Part shown: piece after piece, positions 21,359 to 29,283 of the stretch
Position numbering within the stretch: the first letter of the stretch is position 1
Layout of the letters: the number at the start of each line of letters is the position of its first letter
Assembly: GCA_016710235.1 (NCBI GenBank)
Contig: JADJLG010000001.1
Location: 186,001 to 250,000 of the forward strand
Length of the DNA stretch: 64,000 bases
DNA from: Saprospiraceae bacterium
GTDB lineage: Bacteria; Bacteroidota; Bacteroidia; Chitinophagales; Saprospiraceae
Direction: 5' to 3'
The notes under the pieces: model-generated
Database searches by the model: none
Told to the model about the DNA's origin: nothing
Seen by the model: only the letters and a program-made list of their open reading frames with translations
Translations under genes and position numbers: made by a program

Positions 21359-22594
21359 CTATTTTACCCACAATTTTTGGATCTTCTTTCCTACCTTGGC
21401 AATATAAATTCCGCTCGTTAGTGAGCCTAACTTAACTTGATTGGCACCTTTATCCAAAATTGACCGAAAAACCGTATTGCCCGAAATGTCCAAAAGACGG
21501 AACTCATCGCCGGATTCGGAATGTACTGTAACTGTATTATTAGATACAGGATTCGGGAAGATAAAATAAGCCTTGTCCTTGTTTGGATCCTTGGTCTGTG
21601 TCATTTGAGCACATATGTACTCTTCACGATAATGAAAATTATAACGCATACTTGATTCATCCCAGAAATAATAAAAATCATTAGCGACTAAATCCCGATT
21701 GGCATTGTACTCCCAAGTATCTTTTAAGTCGTTGACCCATGCGGAATCTAAATCATCCCAAGCTTGATTTAATCTTCCAACTTTATCATTATTCCCATCA
21801 TAAGTAAAACTCTCCAATCTAAATTTGACCCAATCCATATTGTTTCTGCTCCACAGGTCATGATTTACAAAAGATAAATTTCCATCCAAACGGTATGTAA
21901 ATATTTCTTTTACAGAATTCAACCAAGCCACAGAGGAAGTATCCCAAATTTGCATTACTTCTTGCGTTACTATACTATTTGAGTTGTAAAAATAATCCGT
22001 TTTATTTCCATTAATCCAAAGTGAAGAGGATGCATTCCATTTTTGAAATAATTCTGACAGAATCTTACCTTCGACGTTATAAGTATATTCATACTTGGAA
22101 GAGTTCATCCAAGATGAAGTACTTTCATTCCAATTTTGAAATAGATACTGAGTTTGATCACCTTTAGAATTATAATAGTAACTTCGCAAAAATGAATTTT
22201 TCCATGACGAAGTGGCACTATCCCATTCATTATAAAATGAATTGATTAGTTCACCATTCGAATTATAATGATAATTAAACTTAAATGAATTTTTCCAGGA
22301 GTTAGACGCAACATTCCATTCTTGAGTCAATTCTTCGGTCAGCATACCTTCACCATTGTATGCATATTCAGTCTGGTTTGTACTATTCCAAACTGAGTGT
22401 GTCTTATCCCAGTGAAATAATATCTCATGTCCTATTGAATTATCCAGGTTATAACTGTAAACTGTGAGGTTCAGAGGTTCCTTTGTTGTCGATCCTAAAT
22501 CATACTTAAAGAACAAAGTAGAATCAACTCTGCATTGAGAAACAGCGATCAATGTTAAATGACAAATGACAAATGTGTAAAATAGCTTGTTCAT
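21359..22594 (-). CDS. Secreted Trp-rich repeat protein with T9SS sorting tail
   Basis: 411 residues: signal peptide (about 1-19, ending VSQ), then about eight units of 36-40 residues spanning roughly 35-320, then a C-terminal type IX sorting domain (YFIFPNPVSNNTVTVHSE ... GIYIAKVGKKIQKLWVK). Each unit has the pattern W-(5-7)-W-N-(7)-Y-x-Y-N-(3)-G, for example EWDSATSSWKNSFLRSYYYN. The pattern resembles YD/RHS-like cell-surface repeats but is more regular and Trp-rich. It is probably exported across the outer membrane and attached or released. No enzymatic domain is visible. Single gene, no clear operon. Confidence 0.85.
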   Translation of the reverse strand: MNKLFYTFVICHLTLIAVSQCRVDSTLFFKYDLGSTTKEPLNLTVYSYNLDNSIGHEILFHWDKTHSVWNSTNQTEYAYNGEGMLTEELTQEWNVASNSWKNSFKFNYHYNSNGELINSFYNEWDSATSSWKNSFLRSYYYNSKGDQTQYLFQNWNESTSSWMNSSKYEYTYNVEGKILSELFQKWNASSSLWINGNKTDYFYNSNSIVTQEVMQIWDTSSVAWLNSVKEIFTYRLDGNLSFVNHDLWSRNNMDWVKFRLESFTYDGNNDKVGRLNQAWDDLDSAWVNDLKDTWEYNANRDLVANDFYYFWDESSMRYNFHYREEYICAQMTQTKDPNKDKAYFIFPNPVSNNTVTVHSESGDEFRLLDISGNTVFRSILDKGANQVKLGSLTSGIYIAKVGKKIQKLWVK

Positions 22595-23038
22595 AATAAT
22601 AAATTTATGTATTAATTTAATTCAAAAAAGACTGCGATACTATTAACAATTATTAGCCCAATCAGTCTAAATATTTCAATCCAAACCAGAATTATTATAT
22701 AGCCTGATTTATATAGGTTGAAATAAGGAGCCACAGAATGCTCTTTGAAATTCTCTCCAGTGACCCATAAAGCGATATCCATGCGAATCATAGTAAGTAT
22801 TTACAACAATATTAGGTTCTTTTAGTGAAATAAAAAAGTATTTTATATTTTTTTTATCACTGGTGAGTAACGAATTTTCTAAAAATGAAGAACTCTGTAC
22901 CATTGAAGCCGTCATTTTGATGAAATGGACGATTGCAAAGAGGAGATGGGTACCCTGCTCAAACCAGCTCAGCAGAATAAGCTTACGGGAGATCAAACAG
23001 TATCCAAAAATCTAAAAAACTTATGCATGAAATCCAAA
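22595..23038. other. Gap without supported gene
   Basis: 444 bp. A 95-codon frame on the minus strand (22709-22996) is open, but its composition and lack of recognisable motif make it unconvincing, so it is not called. Confidence 0.35.
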
Positions 23039-23608
23039 CTACACATTTAATGCTCCTCTAAATCCCCGCGCGGCATAATAAGATTCAGCCCCATTATGAT
23101 AGATAAAGACCGTACCATATCTATAGTCTCCAAATATAGCTCCACCCAGTTTTCGAATACCGGCAGGTGTTTCAATCCAACTCGATGTTTTGGTGTCGAA
23201 AGGAGCCAATTTTTGAAGTGCACGGTACTGTGTCTCAGTCAAAATATCTACACCTATTTCTTTTGCCATACTTATAGCGCTATTTTCCGGCTTGTGTTCC
23301 TTCCGAGAATCCAGAGCCTCAGAGTCATAACAAAAGCTCCTTCTCCCTTTAGGGCTTTCAGCTGAACAGTCCATAAAAATATATTCATCTTTGGTACTGT
23401 TGTATCCGACGACGTCAGGCTCGCCACCAGTCTCTTCCATTCCATATAGTACGGCCAACTTTTCAGGATTAGCCTTAAGCTTTGATTCTACTTTTGCCCA
23501 GTCTATGTTTTTATGCCAGGAATTATTTTTTATAAATCTTGATTTTAGCGTTTTCAGGAGCTCATCTCTTTCCTGATCATTTAGCTTTTTGCGATTACCT
23601 TTTGTCAT
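23039..23608 (-). CDS. DUF4256 family protein
   Basis: 189 residues. The segments MEETGGEPDVVGYN, YIFMDCSAESPKGRRSFCYD, TETQYRALQKL and FGDYRYGTVFIYHNGAESYYAARGFRG are characteristic of DUF4256, a family of cytosolic proteins of unknown function found in many Bacteroidota and Firmicutes as a mobile accessory gene. No signal peptide. It is the last gene of the region with the long repeats: repeat copy A ends 135 bp before its start codon, so it may be carried by the same cassette-like unit or may be the native flank. Function unknown. Confidence 0.88.
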   Translation of the reverse strand: MTKGNRKKLNDQERDELLKTLKSRFIKNNSWHKNIDWAKVESKLKANPEKLAVLYGMEETGGEPDVVGYNSTKDEYIFMDCSAESPKGRRSFCYDSEALDSRKEHKPENSAISMAKEIGVDILTETQYRALQKLAPFDTKTSSWIETPAGIRKLGGAIFGDYRYGTVFIYHNGAESYYAARGFRGALNV

Positions 23609-23743
23609 AAAACATTTTTTATTTACCTAATTTTCTGATAGAAATATTTTGAACAATATTGTATGATATAAATCCCGTTATTCTGAATCCTACAAAAATA
23701 AGTTTTTATTTACACATCTTTAAAAGATTTCTGCAAACTCTCT

Positions 23744-24100
23744 ACCACCGATAGCGAATCTCCAAATTTTACAGATCAATGCACTATAAACGACTTGTAT
23801 CTGTGATATGAGCTAAGATCCTATTGCTCAAATAAAATAATACTTGAAAACTACATAACCACTTATTTCAAAAAACCAATTAAATATATAAAAATGAAAC
23901 CAAGTATTCAATTCCAAGCCCATTGAAGCTTGATAAATCACTGATCGATCTCATGAATATCCTCTAAGCGCACTCAGCATCCCATCACAAAATTATTTAT
24001 TACCCATAGTATTGACCTCCTAACCGGCCTACCCGAGCATCATTCAACCCAGGATTAAATCGAAGCAGAGCTTCGTTTATTCCTTGTATGTTATGTGTAG
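23744..24100 (-). repeat. Long intergenic repeat, copy A (truncated)
   Basis: 357 bp nearly identical to the matching part of copies B (25177-25799) and C (26903-27527); A and C differ at only a couple of dozen positions. On the minus strand it begins 28 bp after the stop of the PD-(D/E)XK gene with the 55-bp hairpin element (24042-24096). The homology stops sharply at 23744, so about 265 bp present in B and C are missing. No conserved reading frame runs through it. Confidence 0.9.
24042..24096. repeat. 55-bp attC-like hairpin element, copy A
   Basis: Bounded by ATTCAAC (24042-24048, an RYYYAAC match) and GTTATGT (24090-24096, 6 of 7 to GTTRRRY). Inside is an imperfect stem GGATTAAAtCGAAGC / GCTTCGtTTaTTCC around AGA with single unpaired bases. 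The architecture resembles integron attC sites, though it was found only by eye. Confidence 0.45.
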
Positions 24101-24128
24101 GGTTTTCTGTTCAGTTAATTAATATCTG

Positions 24129-25136
24129 TCAACTTTTAGCAACAAGCTTTCTTAAAAGTGTCTTTACTTCTTCCAAATATTCGGTTGTTTCAATGATAAC
24201 TGCACAGCTTGGTCCATTCCAAAATTTTTGAACTCCTGCTGTCAATGTCTTTACAGGGTGATGAGTAATTTCCCTTTTTGTCTCTACATCTGACTGCATT
24301 ACAACCAATCTTATTTTCTTGCGGCCAGTTATGAAAAAAGCAATGTTCCTATTTTTGCGTATTGAAATGTAATGTTTCTGGGAATTGAAAACTAAGCTGG
24401 AATTTACATTTATCAAATCGGTTTTTATGTCAAAATAGATTTGTCTTACGATAACTGAGACACCGTCAAGATGATAATTTTCATTATATTCAACATCTTC
24501 CATGTCAACAGAAATTTCATTTTCGATGCTGGCAAATTCTATGTTTTCAAAGTCTGGATGCATTGTGTAAATTGATTCTCCGTTATTAAAGAATTTTTTT
24601 ATTAAAATTAACTTTACCATTTTACCCCAAGTGTCAGAATATGTTTCCATAATTTCTGGCAACTCCTTCTTATCTCCATCAATTACAAGTAAAATATTTT
24701 GGCTCCGTTCAATGGTGTCTTTTATGAATTTATAAATTTCTTTTTCCCCTAGATGTTTTTTGAATTCCTTTTTAATATCGCCGTCATTAGTGATAAAGGA
24801 GAAGATTTTTTCAACAAGGTCATTCTGGTTCTTAGGGTTTTTATAAAAACCGAAAAATTTTGTAATTTGTGGAAATATGTGATTGTAAAAGTCGTGTTTG
24901 GCTAACTCAACTTCAACAATGTAAAATTCAGGGTTTTCTTTGTCTGAAAGGTCGAATAAAAAGCCATCAGGAATTGAATTACCTAAGCTTTTGGTTTCAA
25001 TTTTTCGTTTTGAATCAATATATATTGAATTTGTACCAAAGAACTGTTTAGAACTTAGAACAACTTCTCTCTCAAAGTCTGCTTCTTTGTCAAACTGAAA
25101 CTGGTTATATGTTTTGTTGTTTGTAAATAGTTTCAT
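24129..25136 (-). CDS. PD-(D/E)XK nuclease-like protein with DUF5655-like C-terminus
   Basis: 335 residues from ATG at 25136 (a TTG four codons upstream is possible). The N-terminal part has the nuclease core: E27 in DFEREVV, PDG at 56-58 in SIPDGFLFD and the E-x-E of FYIVEVEL about 15 residues later. The lysine of the canonical motif is replaced by E or shifted. The C-terminal 90 residues (SIRKNRNIAFFITGRKKIRLVVMQ ... FWNGPSCAVIIET) resemble DUF5655, found with restriction and DNA-binding proteins. It is probably a cytosolic DNA-acting protein, perhaps defensive. It starts 40 bp downstream of repeat copy B and ends 28 bp before copy A. Confidence 0.6.
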   Translation of the reverse strand: MKLFTNNKTYNQFQFDKEADFEREVVLSSKQFFGTNSIYIDSKRKIETKSLGNSIPDGFLFDLSDKENPEFYIVEVELAKHDFYNHIFPQITKFFGFYKNPKNQNDLVEKIFSFITNDGDIKKEFKKHLGEKEIYKFIKDTIERSQNILLVIDGDKKELPEIMETYSDTWGKMVKLILIKKFFNNGESIYTMHPDFENIEFASIENEISVDMEDVEYNENYHLDGVSVIVRQIYFDIKTDLINVNSSLVFNSQKHYISIRKNRNIAFFITGRKKIRLVVMQSDVETKREITHHPVKTLTAGVQKFWNGPSCAVIIETTEYLEEVKTLLRKLVAKS

Positions 25137-25176
25137 TTGCAGTGTCAAATGTTTAGAGTTGCTACATTTTCAAAGG

Positions 25177-25799
25177 GTGAAAATACCAATTATTCTATTT
25201 CCAAATACATTAATCACTTTTTAATGAATAATATCTCGGATTCTTAAGGCCAAAAGGCAACATTATTATAGATCACCGACTAGTTCGCTGAATAATAAAC
25301 TCTCCCACAGGCTTAAAACAAGCCAATTTTGAGCTAAGATAAGTTCTTTCCAGGCTGGAGAGATACCATTTCGACCCGGACTCATGTCCTTGTCGGAATA
25401 CAGGCAAGATGATCCGAATACTGAGCTTTAGTTCATTTCCACCACCGATAGCGAATCTCCAAATTTTACAGATCAATGCAATATAAACGACTTGTATCTG
25501 TGAACGAGCTAAGATCCTATTGCACAAATAAAATAATTCTTGAAAACTACATGACCATTTATTTCAAATAACCAATTAGCTATATAAAAATGTAAGCTTT
25601 TTATTCAAATTCAATCCCATTAAAGCTTGATAAATCACTGATCGATCTCATGAACATCCTCTAAGCACACTCAACATCCCATCACAAAATTATTTATTCC
25701 CCATAGCATTGACCTCAAAGTAGGCTTACCCGAGCTTCATTCAACACAGGATTAAATCGCAGCAGAGCTTCGCTTAATCCTTGTATGTTAGCAGTAGGC
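25177..25799 (-). repeat. Long intergenic repeat, copy B (about 623 bp)
   Basis: On the minus strand it begins 1 bp after the HNH nuclease stop and ends 40 bp before the next start codon, so it fills the whole intergenic space. 25303-25799 is closely similar to 27031-27527 of copy C; 25177-25302 is more diverged but still alignable. The part 25439-25799 also matches copy A. An 84-codon frame at 25273-25527 is not kept intact in copy C. Confidence 0.9.
25739..25793. repeat. 55-bp attC-like hairpin element, copy B
   Basis: ATTCAAC (25739-25745) and GTTAGCA (25787-25793) bound the stem GGATTAAAtCGcAGC / GCTTCGcTTAATCC. The 13 bases from 25787 are an inverted match (10 of 13) to 26882-26894 just upstream of the HNH gene, so the gene is flanked by inverted termini. 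Confidence 0.45.
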
Positions 25800-25800
25800 A

Positions 25801-26862
25801 TTACTTTCTTCGTAAATCTGTTTCATCTTTATTGCTTTTTCCAATATTACAAGTTTCACACAATGTTTGATAATTTTTCATTTCATCCTTACCACCTTTT
25901 GACCGAGGTAAAATATGGTCTATATGAAGAATGATATTATCTTCTGCATTTCTGCCACAAGCTACACACTTCCAATTGTCTCGTTTGAAAACCTGCCATC
26001 TTACGCCTGCTTGTACTTTTATTTTATTGTCTGCTTTGGATCTTAATGATTGTAATTCACTTCCAGTTATGTCAGATAAGATTGTTTCCTTTTCCAAAAA
26101 ATATTTTTCGAAATAGAGCTGAAATCTTAGTTCCATTTTTTCAATATCACTTTTTAAGTTTGGCTCAATTCCTAATGAGATATTTATAAATGCTTTTAAA
26201 AGCGGGAATAGCATTAAGTTAGATAAAATAATTTCATTTAAACTATCATAAGTTATTGGATAATCAAACGGTTTTGAACTTATAAGAATATCAAAATCAT
26301 TATTCTTAAATTTTTGTTTTAATGTTTCTTGTATGTCTAAAATTTCAAAATATTCTCTTTGATATTTACAATTTGAACGATTAATGATTGATAGGAAATT
26401 TATTATTTCTGCATCTAAAAAATCATAAAATTTTCTATATGTTTCTTTTGTAAATCTTTTCACATATCCGAAATAAAAAACTGAATTTATACCTGCTGTA
26501 GTTAAATCTATTCCAATTAAGGTTGGTGTAATTTGTGCTTCTTTTTTATCTACCCTTTGTAATCCTTTCCATTTGTTCTTCGCTCTCTGTCCATAAATCC
26601 AAATACTTGAATGTTCATAATCAATGTTTACCGGTTTAGTTCTTTGACTTTTTGATGTTCTAAATTGTGGTGATTTTCCTATTGTACAATTTTCAAAAAA
26701 ATCATAGTTATACATTTCAGCAATTCGGGAAATAATTTCGTTATTAATAATTTCTAATTTTGGTAATATTGAATATCTAATTGCGTCTGCTTTTAATTGT
26801 AGGTCGTCTATTAGAAATAGATTTTTGTCTTCTGTGTCAAATATAATTTCCTCTATTCTCAT
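25801..26862 (-). CDS. HNH endonuclease
   Basis: 353 residues. The C-terminal 65 residues are a clear HNH domain: VRWQVFKRDNWKCVACGRNAED, LHIDHILPRSKGGKDEMKNY and LCETCNIGKSNKD, with two CxxC zinc pairs and the catalytic His of HIDHILP. The N-terminal 285 residues are not recognised; they are charged, A+T-rich coded and lack a signal peptide, and may be a target-recognition or regulatory part. It lies between repeat copies C and B and stands alone on the minus strand. It could be a restriction or homing-type nuclease; no methyltransferase is nearby. Confidence 0.85.
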   Translation of the reverse strand: MRIEEIIFDTEDKNLFLIDDLQLKADAIRYSILPKLEIINNEIISRIAEMYNYDFFENCTIGKSPQFRTSKSQRTKPVNIDYEHSSIWIYGQRAKNKWKGLQRVDKKEAQITPTLIGIDLTTAGINSVFYFGYVKRFTKETYRKFYDFLDAEIINFLSIINRSNCKYQREYFEILDIQETLKQKFKNNDFDILISSKPFDYPITYDSLNEIILSNLMLFPLLKAFINISLGIEPNLKSDIEKMELRFQLYFEKYFLEKETILSDITGSELQSLRSKADNKIKVQAGVRWQVFKRDNWKCVACGRNAEDNIILHIDHILPRSKGGKDEMKNYQTLCETCNIGKSNKDETDLRRK

Positions 26863-26902
26863 TTTTACGCTGTATCTATATGTATACTACTAACGGCAGA
26901 CC

Positions 26903-27527
26903 GTGAAAATACCATATTTTTTATTTCCAAAAACATAAAACACCTGGTAAAATTTCATATAACCGAATTTTTGTCGTGATAAAGGCACTATTTTTATAGA
27001 CCTCAAATGGTTTGCTTAAAAATTAAGCTATCCCACAGGCAAAAAACAAGCCAATTTTGAGCTAAGATAAGGTCTTTCCAGGGTGGAGAGATACCATTTC
27101 GACCAGGACTCATGTCCTTGTTGGAAGACAGGCAAGATGATCCGAATACTGAGCTTTAGTTCATTACCACCACCGATAGCGAATCTCCAAATTTTACAGA
27201 TCAATGCACTATAAACGACTTGTATCTGTGATATGAGCTAAGATCCTATTGCACAAATAAAATAATACTTGAAAACTACATAACCACTTATTTCAAAAAA
27301 CCAACTAAATATATAAAAATGAAACCATGTATTCAATTCCAATCCCAGGTGAAGCTTGATAAATCACTGATCGATCTCATGAATATCCTCTAAGCACACT
27401 CAACATCCCATTATAAAATTATTTATTACCCATATTATTGACCTCAAAGCAGGCTTACCCGAGATTCATTCAACACAGGATTAAATCGAAGCAGAGCTTC
27501 GTTTAATCCTTGTATGTTATGTGTAGC
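26903..27527 (-). repeat. Long intergenic repeat, copy C (about 625 bp)
   Basis: On the minus strand it begins 11 bp after the stop of the M15-like gene and ends 40 bp before the HNH start. Strongly similar to copy B throughout 27031-27527 and to copy A at 27173-27527. Its first part includes the 55-bp hairpin element at 27468-27522. Confidence 0.9.
27468..27522. repeat. 55-bp attC-like hairpin element, copy C
   Basis: ATTCAAC (27468-27474) and GTTATGT (27516-27522) bound the stem GGATTAAAtCGAAGC / GCTTCGtTTAATCC with loop AGA, the best-paired of the three copies. The 14 bases 27516-27529 are inverted at 28382-28395 (13 of 14), enclosing the M15-like gene. Confidence 0.5.
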
Positions 27528-27538
27528 CCTTCTGTTTG

Positions 27539-28369
27539 TCATTTGAGTTGAACGTGAATATGGTCGTCATGTCTAACCGCTTGGCAACCGTGAAACCTGA
27601 TTTTGTCCGAAGTCAAGTTTAGACGTGTCTTTAAATGCGGCTCAATAAATATATTTCCAATGGCCGGCTGTGTCGAAAAAAGGTTTACTAACTCTCTTGT
27701 CTTTTCGATGTCAAGTGTGAAGTCCTGTTTGTTGTCTTGCGCTATAACTTTAGTCATGAAAGTATACAGCAAAAATCCTTTGCCGACACAAAAATCAGCG
27801 GTGTTTTTTTCATCAGGTAGTGCCTCTTCGCAAATACCGCAACCAATAAACGATGGACATTCATTTGTAGATTCGCCTGTTTTGTAGTCACGATAACAAA
27901 AAGAAAAGTCAAGTTTTTTGCCGTCATTGTGGCTAAGGTGAGGAATAAGAGGAAACTTGTCAATGAAAGGAAAGTTAGCGTCCAAGTAGTTTGTAGTCGT
28001 CCCTGGGAACTTGTCGTTCATTTGTTTTGCAACATCAAATACTGCCTGCTTTAACTCTGGTCTTACATAATTGCGATTGAGTAAGCAAGTCAAGATGTTT
28101 AATGGTTGCAGATGATTCGTCTCCGTCAAAGGAAGCTGAATACGTCCAAGTGGATTTGCAATTAAGGGAACTATCAAAAAAGTCGTCAAGCAATAAAGTG
28201 CAACAAAGGAAGTAAACCTATAGGTCGCTTTTAGATAGTTGTTACTTGTCCACTTGTCAGTCAGTTTGTGTGTCAAAATGGAAAGTAAGTATACAAGTCC
28301 GCCCACCTGGGTAAAAACAGTGAGCAGGCAGATAATCATTATTACAAAACTAACTTTTAATAGTCGCAC
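27539..28369 (-). CDS. Membrane-anchored LAS/M15-like metallopeptidase (putative)
   Basis: 276 residues from a GTG (28369); ATG codon 12 is an alternative. Two or three hydrophobic segments lie in residues 1-75. The rest faces outward or inward and has the ligand pattern of LAS-type peptidases such as MepA and D-Ala-D-Ala carboxypeptidases: PHLSHNDGKKLDFSF (H and D ligands) and a C-terminal RHDDHIHVQLK with the HxH. A Cys-rich stretch CPSFIGCGICEE lies between them. A peptidoglycan-cleaving or protein-cleaving role is possible but inferred from ligands only. The gene is enclosed by inverted 14-bp termini (27516-27529 and 28382-28395), which makes it a discrete cassette-like unit of about 880 bp. 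Confidence 0.6.
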   Translation of the reverse strand: MRLLKVSFVIMIICLLTVFTQVGGLVYLLSILTHKLTDKWTSNNYLKATYRFTSFVALYCLTTFLIVPLIANPLGRIQLPLTETNHLQPLNILTCLLNRNYVRPELKQAVFDVAKQMNDKFPGTTTNYLDANFPFIDKFPLIPHLSHNDGKKLDFSFCYRDYKTGESTNECPSFIGCGICEEALPDEKNTADFCVGKGFLLYTFMTKVIAQDNKQDFTLDIEKTRELVNLFSTQPAIGNIFIEPHLKTRLNLTSDKIRFHGCQAVRHDDHIHVQLK

Positions 28370-28381
28370 AGTCGATTTTAA

Positions 28382-28462
28382 GGGTTACACATAACTGCCA
28401 GCATACCTGACGTAACCCGCTTTTGTTGGCTATGGGCTGCCCAGCCATGTTGGAGGCAGTAT
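28382..28462 (-). repeat. Palindromic cassette-boundary site between OMP and M15-like genes
   Basis: The 81-bp spacer that starts at the OMP stop is almost all structured. On the minus strand ACTGCC at its start pairs with GGCAGT near its end, and GGCTGGGC pairs with GCCCATAGCC inside. It ends in GTTATGTGTAACCC, which is the inverted copy of the terminus at 27516-27529. Looks like a second, unrelated attC-like site. Confidence 0.45.
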
Positions 28463-29109
28463 TTACACTTTCTTAAATTTTAATTTATATCCAATTCCAA
28501 TTTGCAGATTGCGAATAAATTGTTTTGCATTATCATTGACCTGTCCATTATCATCGGTAAATACAAATTCTGAAACATTAATCAATCCAATATTGTACCT
28601 CGCTAAAGCAAATAAGTTCTTATAGTTTGTTTCTAATTTACATACCAATCCAAAGTCAGTTGACCTTATACTTTCAACAATCGGATCTGACCAATCGCCA
28701 TTGTTAATTTTGACTTGCTCGTTTACTTTTATTCCATAATTCAGACCAATACCAAGCACCAAATATCTCAGTAAATCAAATTCGACCTCCGGAATAATGT
28801 CTAAATATCCGTATCTATTCCTTGATGGTATAGGATTATTGTCGATTCCCGTGTCATACCCTTTTAAGCTATATTGAAAATCAACTTGAAGCTGTATTTT
28901 TTTGTTAATTTGATAACTTGGAGCTATTCCAATGAAATATCCAAATCTACCTTTTGGAGATATACCTTCAAATTCTTCAAACTTACAATTTGAATAATTC
29001 ATTCCCGAAGAAAAATTCAAACTTATTTGCCCAAACATTGATTCGGTAATTCCAAAAGCTAATAGGACAGAGATTAAAATAATTCTTTTTATTGTATTTT
29101 TGATTTCAT
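28463..29109 (-). CDS. Outer membrane beta-barrel protein, N-terminus frameshifted
   Basis: The intact frame from ATG 29038 gives 191 residues, but the signal peptide lies upstream in the same frame (KRIILISVLLAFGITESMFGQ) without a start codon. ATG at 29107-29109 (MKSK) is in another frame; one added base in the five-T run at 29097-29101 would join them to a normal protein of about 215 residues. The mature part is a PorT-like or 8-strand beta barrel: SSGMNYSNCKFEEF, GYFIGIAPSYQINKKIQLQVDFQYSLKGYD, and a final strand NLQIGIGYKLKFKKV. Function unknown. If the base is truly missing, the gene is inactive. Confidence 0.6.
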
Positions 29110-29151
29110 TTTAGAACGGTTTTAATTCCATTTTATTGTTACCGACGGAGG

Positions 29152-29174
29152 AGTATTGACGAGGTAGCTGCCAT
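29152..29174. repeat. 23-bp repeat, copy 1
   Basis: Matches 33461-33483 at 22 of 23 positions (agtattgac-R-aggtagctgccat). It lies between the T9SS pseudogene and the OMP gene. An AACGGTTT precedes it at 29 bp; in copy 2 that octamer abuts it. Confidence 0.6.
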
Positions 29175-29283
29175 CCGTAATGCCAAGAATTAAGATGTAT
29201 CTTTACTTTCCACTTATTCACATCACTTAAAGCTTATGGAGGCTATTTCTGTAAATAATTTGTTATGCGAATTTTCTATAGAA

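Noticed and set aside
22709..22996. 95-codon minus-strand frame
   Set aside because: No motif, no clear start signals and unusual composition; more likely chance.
25273..25527. 84-codon frame inside repeat copy B
   Set aside because: In copy C the same frame is shortened by a stop and most differences change the amino acid; copy A lacks half of it. No sign of selection on a protein.
23744..27527. CRISPR array
   Set aside because: Repeats are hundreds of bases long, with whole genes between them; no short regular repeat-spacer pattern here or elsewhere in the window.
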